Source: Ignavibacteria bacterium (GTDB lineage: Bacteria; Bacteroidota; Ignavibacteria; Tepidaquicellales; Tepidaquicellaceae). From it: a DNA stretch of 64,000 bases. Location: NCBI GenBank assembly GCA_016719565.1, contig JADJYU010000012.1:186001-250000 (forward strand). The letters are read 5' to 3'. Made by a program: the position numbers and the translations under genes. Positions within the stretch are counted from its first letter, which is position 1, and every line of letters starts with the position of its first letter. Below the pieces are notes generated by a model. That model worked only from the letters and a program-made list of their open reading frames with translations, was not told the DNA's origin and ran no database searches. This document shows positions 36,619 to 46,616 of this stretch, one piece after another.

Positions 36619-38216
36619 ATGGATTTGTCTTCAATTACAAATAAATATTCATTGAATTTCGGGAACAAAACAGATGTAGGAAGAGTCCGCGAAGGTAATG
36701 AAGATTACATGGCAAGTTTTCAGACTAAAATCGGTCATATATTTATTGTATGTGACGGAATGGGCGGACATACCAGTGGTGAAATTGCTTCAAGACTGGC
36801 TGTTGAAAGATTAAAAGAATACTTAGAAAATAATTCAGAATCTTCAAAAAGTACAAAGCAATTACTATTAGAATCTTTAGAAAATGCTAATCAAGCAATA
36901 ATAGATAAGACAATTGAATCACCGGAATATAAAGGTATGGGAACTACTTGTGTTATATTAGCAATAAAATCCGGAGTAGCATATTATGCAAATGTAGGAG
37001 ATTCAAGAATTTATATCATTAGAAACGGAATAATTTATCAGATTACTAAAGATCAGACTTTTGTTCAGACTCTTATTGATCAGGGTCATATTAATTATGA
37101 TGAAGCCGAAATTCATCCAAGAAAGAATGAACTTGTACAGGCATTAGGAATAAATGAAAGAATTGTTCCGGAAATAAATGAAGTTGCGTTAAGAATTTTT
37201 AAAGGAGATAAATTCATATTATGCAGTGACGGACTATCAGGAATGATAAATGATAATGAGATATTTGGAATTGTAAAAGCCAATGAACCAGTAACTGCAT
37301 CAAATTTATTAGTAAGCGCTGCTAATGATAAAGGCGGTACGGATAATATTACTGTGCAGGTAATTTCTATTATAGAAGGAGATATATTACCTGTAGATAT
37401 GAAGAATATTCCTCCGGTGGGTGCATTAGATAAGAATACAGAAATTAAGTTTACAAAATCTATTACCGGAAATACAACACGAGAGATTTCTGATTATCCA
37501 ATAAATGAGAAGGAATCTAAAAATAACAGCAAAATGATATTGTCTTTATTAGCTTTGTTTATACTGATAATATTTATATCATTTTATTTTTTATTTTTTA
37601 ACAAATCTGTTTCAGATATAAATATCATTTCGCATTCTGAATCTTCGAATGATTCAAGTAATATTGAAAATGTAAATAATGAAACAAATGGTAAAATTTT
37701 AAATGATTTCCTTTCTAAAATATATTTAGGGAATGCTGAAAATTATCCAAAAGTTGAAGAGTTTGAAAATATAGAAATTGATACTATTGAATATACTGAT
37801 AAGAACGGTAATATGACAAGAATTTCTTACAACCAGCTTTTAAAAATATTAAAGATTATGAACTTAAATTTAAGAAATATTCTCCTGCAGATAATATACT
37901 AACCTTAACAGTTAAGTCCGATAATATTAGATTCTATTCAATTAGATATAGTGCCGATAAGAATATTGTAAAAATCGAAGCAATAAAATATAAAGAAGAA
38001 GAAAAAAACGACAAAGAAGTTCGCTCAGCTCAAAACAAAAGCGGCAATCAAAACTCAAAAAATAATCAACCGAAGCAGAATCAGAATAATACGGTAAAAG
38101 AAAATCAGAATGAACAAAGCGAAGCGAATTCGGAAAATGATCAAAGAGAAGAAATACAAGAAAAATCTGAAAAAGCACCTGAAAGCAAAGAAAAGATAAA
38201 TAATATTGAAAAATAA
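36619..38216 (+). pseudogene. PP2C-type Ser/Thr phosphatase with TM and periplasmic tail (one frame break)
   Basis: The PP2C catalytic domain (about 1-250) has all metal-binding motifs: REGNED, VCDGMGGH (Asp46), GDSRIY, CSDGLSGM and GGTDNITV. A membrane helix follows (about 298-320, MILSLLALFILIIFISFYF). The periplasmic part has a domain of about 100 residues and then a Gln/Asn/Lys/Glu-rich low-complexity tail. The frame breaks at the A5 run 37842-37846, 75 codons before the natural end. One extra A gives a coherent continuation to TAA at 38214-38216. The enzyme should remove phosphates placed by the Hanks-type kinases of the same island. Confidence 0.88.
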
Positions 38217-38226
38217 TATATTGAAA

Positions 38227-39414
38227 ATGAAGATTCTAATAATTTTAATGATTCTTTTAATTAGTTCGAATATAATTGCAAATATAAATAGTAAATTTCC
38301 ATTTAATTATATTTCGAATGAATATGAATTAAGTACATCGGATAAGTTTGAGAAGTTTAAAATCGGATATGATGAAAGTTTAGAATATATGTATTTGTAT
38401 AAAGAAAATTTTGTGATGCTGTTGATAAAAATGAATGCAAAAAATGGTTTAATGAATTCATCATCTGAATATATATATATAGAAAAATCCGATAAAAAAA
38501 ATTGAGCTTTTTACATTTCACCAGAAATTAATAAAAAAATTACAGAAAGTGAAGAATCCGGAATTCTTGTTTATGAATTAGATGATGTGATTTCATCATC
38601 AAACTGGAAGGATGATAAATACACTTTGATTCTAAAAAATAAAGATAAAAAAGCTAAAGAAGTTCCTATCTCTTTAAAACTGAGGAATGAGAAAATAAAA
38701 GATTTCAATGTCTTTAAAATGAATTCTTACGAAAAGCAGTTTATAGAAGCTAAAATGATCTTTGCAATATCTGATTTGGAAAAATCAAACCAAACAGAAA
38801 TAATCACAAAAGACAGTATTAATAAATTATTGGAGGAGATAGGTAATTATCCTGAACTGACAGAATCATATCAATTTTTGTATCTGAAATCATATTCAGA
38901 AGAAAACTTAAATTCTAAAATTTCTTTATTAGATAATTCGTTTTCAAAAGGAAATAAGAAAGAAAATTTTATGAATAATTATTTTAACGAATCGATCGAA
39001 TATTCGGATGCATTATTTGAAGGTGAAAAATTTGAAGAATTGAAAGACAGAACTGATTCATGTTTGTTAAGATTTAAGGGTTTTGCGTCATCAAATAAAA
39101 ATCAATGGGAAAAGCTTAATTTCTATAATACTTATTCAATGTATTACTTAATTCAGACTGATAAGGAGATTATAGATAATAAAATTAGTTTACGGAAAAA
39201 ATTCGAAGATTATATCAAATATTTTAATAATTCTGAAAATAAGGAATTAGAATGTTATTCAAGACTAGCTTACGGTAACATTGAGTATGTTATCGGCAAC
39301 AAAGACATTGCTGTTGATCAATATAAATTATTGTCCAAAGATGAGAATACTCCTACTAAAATAAAAGATAAAGCTGAGGCAAATTTAAAAAAACTAAATA
39401 AAGATCAGCATTGA
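38227..39414 (+). pseudogene. Secreted TPR-like protein with in-frame TGA
   Basis: ATG 38227 opens a signal peptide (MKILIILMILLISSNIIA). The chain then continues in one frame to TGA 39412-39414, interrupted by a single in-frame TGA at 38503-38505 (KSDKKN-stop-AFYISPEIN). Sequence is coding-like on both sides in the same frame. A TGG to TGA change or a paired indel would explain it; recoding seems less likely. The second half is helical with TPR-like pairs (for example GNKDIAVDQYKLLSKDE). Family not recognised. It lies between PP2C and protease genes, with a 4-base gap to the latter. Confidence 0.6.
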
Positions 39415-39418
39415 ACAT

Positions 39419-40686
39419 TTGTATAAATTAATAAAAATATCATTGAGTCTTTTATTTCTAATAAATTTAAAAGCATTCTCCCAGGATGCCTCTGCTGTTT
39501 TTAAAAAAGCATCCAAGAGTACTGGTTTAATCTCTGATAATAAAAACTGGGGAAGTGGGTTTTTTATAAATGGAAAAGTTTTTGTAACAAATTATCACGT
39601 AATAAAAGGAATGAATGAATATAATGCTGAAATACGGACACAAGCAAATACATTCAGTGTTAATAAAATAATTGATATAAATAAAGATGTTGATATTGCA
39701 ATATTAGAAATAACTGACAGTTCTTCTTTTTTTTTAAGTTTAGCTGACCCTAAAGATATCTCTGTAGGACAAAAGATATTTGCAATAGGTAATCCGGTTT
39801 CACCTGATGCAAAAGTTTTTAAAAATACATTTACTGAGGGCATTATAAATAATATTACAAAGGATAAAATTGAAAAAAGAGAGTTCAAAATAGATTCGAA
39901 AGTAATATTACATTCTGCCGAATTGAATCCGGGAAACAGCGGTGGTCCTTTAATCAATTCTAATAGTGAAGTGGTTGGTATAAATGCATATGTAAGATAT
40001 AATTTAGAAATGATGAAATTTGCAATTCATATTGATGAACTATTTTTACTACTTGATAAAAATGGAATATCATATACCAAAGGAAACAATATTAATTCAT
40101 CTTCATCAGAAGAAAATAATGAAAATAATTACAATACAATGGGTTCTTTGGATTCATTGATTTTTGGAAAGAAAAAAATAAAAGAGGATTCCAGTATTCT
40201 ATTGAAATCAGTCAATGATCAGGACAATACACTTTTATATGTTTTTTTATTTATAGGAGTTAGTGGAATACTGTTTGTAATAATTCTTTACTCCGGCAAA
40301 AAAAGTAAATCTGCAGAAATTCCTTCGACAATTGAATATTTGCCAGATACACTTACTCATAATTCCGGAATATCTGTAAATGAGAATGAAAATATTGAAC
40401 AGAAATTGCATAGATCTTATTTATTATTCAATGACAGAAAAATTGATCTACTGGAAAAAGAAATGGTTGCCGGAAGAGATTCCACATGTGATATCACAAT
40501 CAATGATAATAATTTATCAAGATTTCATTTTAAGATTATTCTTATGAACAGCAATCATTACATTTCTGATATGGAATCTAAAAACGGTACTTCTATAAAT
40601 GGAGTAAAATTAAATCAAAAATTTTAACTAACGGGGATATTATTTCCGCTGGTAATAACAAAATACTTTACAAGGTGTCTAAATGA
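39419..40686 (+). pseudogene. Trypsin-like serine protease-TM-FHA protein (one frame break)
   Basis: Signal peptide, then a periplasmic trypsin-like (HtrA/DegP-type) domain with triad His60 (TNYHVIKG), Asp92 (DVDIAIL) and Ser174 (PGNSGGPL). One membrane helix (about 272-293) follows. The cytoplasmic C-terminal FHA domain has VAGRDSTCD, LSRFHF and SKNGTSING. There is no PDZ domain, unlike DegP. The frame breaks in the last FHA strands at the A5 run 40617-40621; one added A restores the domain to TGA at 40684-40686. The start is TTG at 39419. Its stop overlaps the next gene's ATG (ATGA). Confidence 0.83.
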
Positions 40687-42162
40687 TCGGAGTAACATTA
40701 AATAGTTACACAATAACAAAAAAATAAGTGAAGGCGGCATGGGAGAAATATATCTTGCCGAACATAAATTCCTGGAAAGAAAAGCTGCCGTAAAAGTACT
40801 GCATAAAACTTATTCATCAAATAAAGATATAAGACACAGATTTATTCAGGAAGCGCAAACGCTATCCAGACTTGACCACCCTTATATAGTAAAGATATTT
40901 GATTTTGATCAGTATCAAGACGTTTTTTATATCATTATGGAGTATGTAGATGGAAATACACTGGATGAATATACAAGAATTAAAAACGGTTTGATGCCAG
41001 AGTATATGGCTAAGGAATTTTTTATAAAAGTATTGTCTGCCGTAAATTACGCTCACAACAATAATATTATTCACAGGGATATTAAGCCTTCAAATATTAT
41101 GATCAGCGATAGAAATGAACCTAAAATTCTTGATTTTGGTATTGCCCGTTTAATAGATTCTGACAGGAGAGTTACAAAAGTTAATACAAAAATGGGTTCT
41201 ATTTTATATATGAGCCCTGAGCAGATACTTGGAAAGGAAGTGGATCTGAAAAGTGACATCTATTCTTTAGGTATCACTTTATATGAAACGCTGACAGCAA
41301 ATCATCCATATGATATTGAACATGAATCAGACTATGCCCTTCAGTCAAAAATTCTAAATGATTATCCGCCGCCGCCTTCTGCATATTATCCAATGATCAC
41401 TAAACAAATGGAATTTGTTATATCAACTGCAATCAATAAAGATCCTGAAAAAAGATTTAATTCATGCATAGATTTTTCTGAAGCAATAAATGATCCTTAC
41501 TACACTTCTGATTACTTGTATTCAAATGAAGAAGTTTTTAAACCTGAAGCACCTGTGAAACCCATTGAAAAAGAATTTATCGAAGAAGTTTTACAAGCTG
41601 ATGGAGAAATTAATGAAGATGAAAATTTTGATATTGAAAAACCTATAAAATTAGAACGGAAAGGATTGAGAAAGCGTCCTGGTTTAAAGACTAAAATTTC
41701 TGAACCTGTTTCAAGTGTTATAAATTCAGAAAATACTGTTAATGGAAATCAACTTACGAAAGAAAGTTTGTCAGGTAAAAAAAATTCTGAATTTAATAAA
41801 ACTGACTTAGTGAGCAAAAAAAGATTCTATGAATCACCAGTTTTTTATTTTTCGGTTTTACTATTTGTACTATTAGGTTTTGCTTTATTCTATTACAATA
41901 CCAGCAAAGATAATTCTGAAGATACAATTATTATTAATTTGGATTCAACAAAAACGAATAACTCATCTATTCCGGTTAAATCAGCACAAGAACAGCAAAA
42001 AATAGCTGAGGAAAAGGAAAGATTAGAAAAAGAAAGACTGGAAAAGAAAAACAGATTAAAGATAAGCCTAAGATTTATAAAAAGAATAAAAATTCAAACT
42101 TTAATAAAACTAATGGTAACAATAATAAATCAAAAAAGAAAAGCAGGACAACATTTGAATAA
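40683..42162 (+). pseudogene. Hanks-type Ser/Thr kinase 1 with TM and coiled tail (two frame breaks)
   Basis: ATG 40683 begins inside the protease stop codon. The first 14 codons are followed by a break at the A7 run 40718-40724; one added A gives the Gly-rich loop SEGGMGEIYLA. The kinase domain is otherwise complete: invariant Lys in AAVKVLHK, HRDIKPSN, DFGIARL, YMSPEQILGK. A long acidic linker and a membrane helix (FYFSVLLFVLLGFALFYY) follow. The end is a Lys/Glu coiled region where a second one-base break (near 42035) is likely, since the alternative frame is hydrophilic to TAA 42160-42162. It is the kinase of the VWA/PP2C/protease group. Confidence 0.84.
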
Positions 42163-42180
42163 CTATATATTTTATATTAT

Positions 42181-43012
42181 ATGAGAACATCCTTACTTTT
42201 AGTATTATTTTTTATATATAATTTACCAGTTATATCTCAACCTGAATTTAAAATTGCTGTTGAAAGTAAAGAATGGAAGGATCCAGAAATAAATTATGTT
42301 ATTCTTGAAATTAATTTAAGAATTACAAATGTAGGTGATTCAAAAGGAGCTTGTGAGGACTTAAGTGGTATTGGACTATATTCAGGAGACTCATTTAATA
42401 ATTCATTAATTGTTTTTAAAGAACGAAGCAAAGGTATATTTCAGGAAATTAATGTAGGAGATCATATTAATTGTTTTTTATCTTTTAAAGTGCCGAATAC
42501 TGCCAATGGATTAACATTGAAGTTTAGTGAAAATCATGGTGGAGCTGAAAAATTTATAACAAATAGTTATAATAATTCTTTATTGGAAGATGCAGAAAAT
42601 TATTTTGCAAACAAATTATATACAAAAGCGATCGAAAATTATAATATTTATGTTTCTAATGAACCATCACAAAAATTCAATTTAATTCTTAGAATTGCTG
42701 ATTGTTACGAAAAATGGGTGATAAAAATAATGCTGATTATGATATTTATAAATCTTCCGACAATTTAGAATTCGCTATTGAAAATTATAAGGAATGTTTA
42801 AAATATGATTCAAAAGGAAAGATATTAATAAAAAAATCGCTACGCAATATGATCTTTTAGGTGACTACCAGGTTAGATCCGCAAATTTGTATGCTGCAGT
42901 ATTCTATTATAAAAATTCTCTGGAATATAATAAATCGAATTTAGTTAGCGACAAAAAAAAAAAAATATACAACAAAATATTGGAAAAAGAAAAAAAGTTA
43001 TATGAAAAATAA
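42181..43012 (+). pseudogene. Secreted Ig-like/TPR protein, paralog 1 (two frame breaks)
   Basis: Signal peptide cleaved near VISQ (about 20). A beta-rich domain (about 21-120) with the motif QPEFKIAV and ITNVGDSKGACEDL is followed by TPR-like helix pairs (AENYFANKLYTKAIENYNIY). The frame breaks near 42710 (an A5 run in GAAAAATGG) and again near 42820; with one added base at each the TPR part continues to TAA at 43010-43012. It is a tandem paralog of the gene at 43778. Function unknown; the N-terminal part may be a CARDB-like periplasmic domain. Confidence 0.7.
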
Positions 43013-43643
43013 TGAAACTAAATTGAAAATGGATGAATATCTTTTTCTAATACCCCCAACAATCACATTTTTAATAACTTTTGGCATAAGGTATCATTCA
43101 AATAAAGATTTATCAGAAGACAATTCATTCTGGAATTTACAAATGGATATTCCTGTCAAAGTATATACTCAAAAGAAAATTGATTCTCATTTAAATTTAT
43201 TTTTAAATTTTGAAATAGGTTATTCAGGGTTTATTGGTAGCGAAAATGAGTTATCTAAATATTTAAATATTGACAGGGCTATTTTTACGCTGAAAAGAAA
43301 TAGTCAAGCACCAATATTGAGTGTATATTATTTAAATGGAGGTATAGGAGTATCAATTCTTAAATCTGACTTTATACCTATGATTTCTGTAAACTATGGA
43401 GTATATGGTCAATCAACTTTATTTGATATAGCTTATGTGAATAGCTCTACTCCATATCAGTACAATTCTATTCTGTCAAAAGCACATATAGGACAAGATC
43501 TTACATTGGAATTATCTTTTAAAATAGGAAAATTTTTTAATACCGGTTACACTTTTAAGAATTATAAAATAAATAGTAATATTTCTTTTTTGAACAATAA
43601 ATATTCAATTCATTATAATAGTTTTGGTTTTACTTCTTTTTAA
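43002..43643 (+). CDS. Possible outer-membrane beta-barrel protein
   Basis: A 213-residue protein whose frame begins 11 bases before the upstream gene ends. It is rich in alternating polar/hydrophobic strands with aromatic girdles (LNLFLNFEIGYSGFIG, FIPMISVNYGVYGQS, LTLELSFKIGKFFNTGY) and ends with a final strand in Phe, as in outer-membrane barrels. No signal peptide is seen; the first 20 residues are polar and the start may be wrong or the N-terminus may be lost. Family not recognised. Confidence 0.5.
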   Translation: MKNNETKLKMDEYLFLIPPTITFLITFGIRYHSNKDLSEDNSFWNLQMDIPVKVYTQKKIDSHLNLFLNFEIGYSGFIGSENELSKYLNIDRAIFTLKRNSQAPILSVYYLNGGIGVSILKSDFIPMISVNYGVYGQSTLFDIAYVNSSTPYQYNSILSKAHIGQDLTLELSFKIGKFFNTGYTFKNYKINSNISFLNNKYSIHYNSFGFTSF

Positions 43644-43777
43644 TATTATAGGTTTGTAAAATTATTTTTGAATAAATAAAGAGTCTTTTATTTGTAAAAA
43701 TATTTGTTAGTTGTAAATGTTTTGAAGTACAAATTAAAAAGAAGTTAAACGTTTAAAATTAGATTGAAAAATTTAAT

Positions 43778-44676
43778 ATGAAAATATTATTAGTTTTAAT
43801 TCTTGTGTTTTATTGTGAATTAGATGTTTTATCTCAACCTGAATTTAAAGTTGCTGTGGATTATTTTGAATGGAAATATCCAACAGGGAATAAAGTAACG
43901 CTAGAGGTAAACTTAAAAATATCAAATATTGGAAATGTTCAGGGGTCTTGTGAGGACATAAAAAATATAGAATTATATTCTAAAGATGATTTTTATAAAA
44001 ACGATATTGAATTAAGAGAACGCGGTACTAATATTTTTATGCAAATTAAAGCAGGAGATAACATATTTTCTTTCTTAAACTTTGAAGTCCCGAAAGCTGC
44101 AGGAGGATTATACTTAAAATTAAATGATGGCTTTGGTAGTAACGAAAATTTATAACTGATAGTTATAATAATTATTTATTGGAGCAAGCAGAATATTATT
44201 ATTATAATAAGCAGTATTCTGATGCAATTGAAAAATATCAAATATGTATAAAAAATGATCCTTTACAAAAAAATGTAATATCCTTAAAAATTGCAGATTG
44301 TTATGAGTATATAGGTAATAAATTATTGGATGATTATTATTTATATAATATCAATGAAAACTTAGAAAAATCATTAGATAATTTTAAACAATCTCTATTT
44401 TATGATACTAAAAAACCATTCATTAAGGATAAAATCGCGACTATATATGACATTTTAGGAGACAGTTATGCAGTTTCATTAAATTATTCAAAAGCAGTTA
44501 ATTCTTATAAACTTTCGTTGGACTACAGTTATTCTTCTACAGTAAATGGAAAGTTAGAAAAAGTAAATAAACAAACGATTAATAAAAAAGATGAAAAAAA
44601 AGAAACATCAAAAAAGAAACCCCAAAAAAGTGGTAAAAGTAAAAGTAAAAAACCAAAGCGATCACAATCAAAATGA
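43778..44676 (+). pseudogene. Secreted Ig-like/TPR protein, paralog 2 (one frame break)
   Basis: Same layout as the protein at 42181: signal peptide, then QPEFKVAV, ISNIGNVQGSCEDI and GGLYLKLNDGFG, then TPR-like helices (AIEKYQICIKNDPLQKN, LEKSLDNFKQSLFYD) and a Lys/Ser-rich tail (about 30 residues). The frame breaks near 44148 at GAAAATTT; one added A (GAAAAATTT) joins the halves and reproduces the KFITDSYNN segment of paralog 1 (KFITNSYNN). The two genes flank the barrel gene at 43002. Role unknown. Confidence 0.75.
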
Positions 44677-44775
44677 GGTTAATTGAAATATCCTATATAT
44701 TGTAAATTAAATATTATCAAAACACGAACTTGAAATATAGAAATATAATTTTAAGTTCATTAATTATAAAAATAC

Positions 44776-45741
44776 ATGAAGTGTCCAAAATGCTTTAAGG
44801 ATAATAAACCGGGAGTTAAGTTTTGTGCATTCTGCGGAACATCAGTTCAGCAATCTGAAAGCAGAAGTACTGGTTACTCTTCAGCTGGCAGTTCAAGAGC
44901 GGGTAATAAAACAATGATATCTCAAGCTGCTCCAACAATGGAACGAGGTTCATCTTTAAATGAATTAATATTGGGAAGAGACAGTGGCAATGACGTATCC
45001 CTTAATGATGTATCCATTTCAGGGAAACATGCAAAGATCTTTCTTGAAAATGGAAATGTATTCATAGAAGATTTAAAATCTCTTAACGGAACATTTGTGA
45101 ATGGCAGAAAAGTACAAGGTAGAGTTCGTGTAAAAGCTACTGACAGAATAAGCTTAGGAACTCATAGTCTTAATATTGACTCCAACAATTTACTGAATAG
45201 TTTATTTTCCAGAAGCAGCGACGGAAGTATAATCCAGGATGGTACATTGCGATTATCATTTAATTCTGACTGGGTTGGTAAAATCATATATTTTGTTCTT
45301 ATAATTTTACTTTTATTACCCTGGATAACAGTGTCTGCAAAAGACGGACAATTCTCTTTTACAGCTCTTGATTTTGCTTTGAACAGTCTCCCTGCAGGTA
45401 TCAGTGCAAAGGGATTAAATTTTCCCGGATACGGCAGCGCCCATACGATATTTTTAATACTATTTGTACTTACTTTAATTGGATTGATATTAAATTTCAT
45501 CAGATTAAGAATTACAGACAAATTAAATATTGTTAATCTCTTATCTCTGGTAATATTAATTTTAGTAATAGTTATTGCAGCAACGGCAGGTTCAACTTTT
45601 TCTTTTGACAATGTTATGTTGAATTTAATTGCAGATAATTTGAATATCAGACTGGCTTTCCCGGCATATATATTTCTTATGTTATGTTTTATATCACTTT
45701 TTGAAGGAGCAATAGAGTTTTATATTTCAAACAATAAATAA
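44776..45741 (+). CDS. Zinc-ribbon, FHA and four-TM membrane protein
   Basis: An intact 321-residue protein. An N-terminal zinc ribbon (Cys3/6/17/20) is followed by a Ser/Gly linker with TM-type sites (NKTMIS, APTMER) and an FHA domain (about 60-135) with GRDSGNDV, ISGKHA and SLNGTFVNG. At least four membrane segments follow (about 170-188, 222-242, 256-275 and 294-318). FHA is cytoplasmic. It is the integral-membrane reader of phosphothreonine in this island and could dock the phosphorylated kinases or their targets. Confidence 0.87.
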   Translation: MKCPKCFKDNKPGVKFCAFCGTSVQQSESRSTGYSSAGSSRAGNKTMISQAAPTMERGSSLNELILGRDSGNDVSLNDVSISGKHAKIFLENGNVFIEDLKSLNGTFVNGRKVQGRVRVKATDRISLGTHSLNIDSNNLLNSLFSRSSDGSIIQDGTLRLSFNSDWVGKIIYFVLIILLLLPWITVSAKDGQFSFTALDFALNSLPAGISAKGLNFPGYGSAHTIFLILFVLTLIGLILNFIRLRITDKLNIVNLLSLVILILVIVIAATAGSTFSFDNVMLNLIADNLNIRLAFPAYIFLMLCFISLFEGAIEFYISNNK

Positions 45742-45759
45742 TTCAAAATATCAGTTCTT

Positions 45760-46007
45760 ATGTTAAACAGTAACTTTGGGAAAATATTGATACTTATTAT
45801 AACTTTTATTCTGTATTCAGTATCTTCATTTATAGTGCAAAATAAAAATAATGAAATAAAAGAAAAACTGATTGAAGAAATCACTTTAAATGAAAAATTA
45901 AAAAAGAATTTGATGAATTGAAGAGTACATTCAAAGAAAATCATGAACAGTTAAATAAATTAAATCAAGAAAATGTTAATTTAAAAAATCAATTAAATAA
46001 TTATTAA
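45760..46007 (+). pseudogene. Small TM/coiled-coil protein (one frame break)
   Basis: ATG 45760, a membrane segment (about 7-27, ILILIITFILYSVSSFIV), then a coiled coil. The frame stops after about 57 codons at a TGA. One more A in the A5 run of the AAATTAAAAAAG region (near 45900) gives a continuing Leu/Glu/Asn heptad helix (EFDELKSTFKENHEQLNKLN) to TAA at 46005-46007. It lies 18 bases after the FHA-TM gene and 4 bases before a similarly built gene. Confidence 0.6.
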
Positions 46008-46011
46008 TACA

Positions 46012-46563
46012 ATGAAAACACAAAAATCTTTTTACATTACTTTTTTAATACTGAATGTGATCGGTATCAGTATTTTTATTCTGTTATTCGTTAACAACAA
46101 CACTCTTTCAAATTCTCTAAAGACCGTTCATAAAAATAACGAATTAATGAGATCCGGTATTGACAGTCTTCAATTAGCAATGAATGAAACTTCAAATGAA
46201 GTGAATTCAGCTTTAAATGAAAATATCAAATTAAAAAAAGCAAAATCTAATTATTTCCCGGAATTCGCTAAGAATTATCTAAATAATGTTTTTGATTCTC
46301 AGTCTTTCTTAATAGAAAACAGCGAATCAAAAATTGTAAGTACATCAATAGAAGGTGATAGTTTTGTATCTCCTGATAAAGAATATTCTTCTATTCTAAG
46401 TTACAAAAATAAAAAATCACGAATAACAGGAAATGTTATCTATTTATTTGAAACTATTTATGAATATGATGAAGGTGGATCAGATCAGGGAATGCAGCTT
46501 CATTTCAAAAAAAATGCAAGCGGTGATTGGAAATTGTTTAAAATTATTTATGAAGGGTGTTGA
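46012..46563 (+). CDS. Membrane-anchored protein with coiled coil and C-terminal beta domain
   Basis: An intact 183-residue protein: one N-terminal membrane segment (about 9-28), a coiled coil (about 30-80, NSLKTVHKNNELMRSGIDSL and on), then a domain of about 95 residues with strands such as SSILSYKNKKSRITGNVIYL and MQLHFKKNASGDWKLFKIIY. The end resembles the NTF2-like tails seen on neighbouring kinases, though it is shorter. It is probably anchored in the inner membrane facing the periplasm. Family not recognised. Confidence 0.6.
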   Translation: MKTQKSFYITFLILNVIGISIFILLFVNNNTLSNSLKTVHKNNELMRSGIDSLQLAMNETSNEVNSALNENIKLKKAKSNYFPEFAKNYLNNVFDSQSFLIENSESKIVSTSIEGDSFVSPDKEYSSILSYKNKKSRITGNVIYLFETIYEYDEGGSDQGMQLHFKKNASGDWKLFKIIYEGC

Positions 46564-46616
46564 CTTGTCTGTTATAATTAATAAATGACATTTAAATTAT
46601 ATTAGTATTTCAGATC

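Noticed and set aside
38503..38505. Selenocysteine or stop-codon reassignment at TGA
   Set aside because: TGA ends many other genes in this window, no SECIS-like hairpin was recognised behind the codon, and the neighbouring genes are full of sequence-level breaks.
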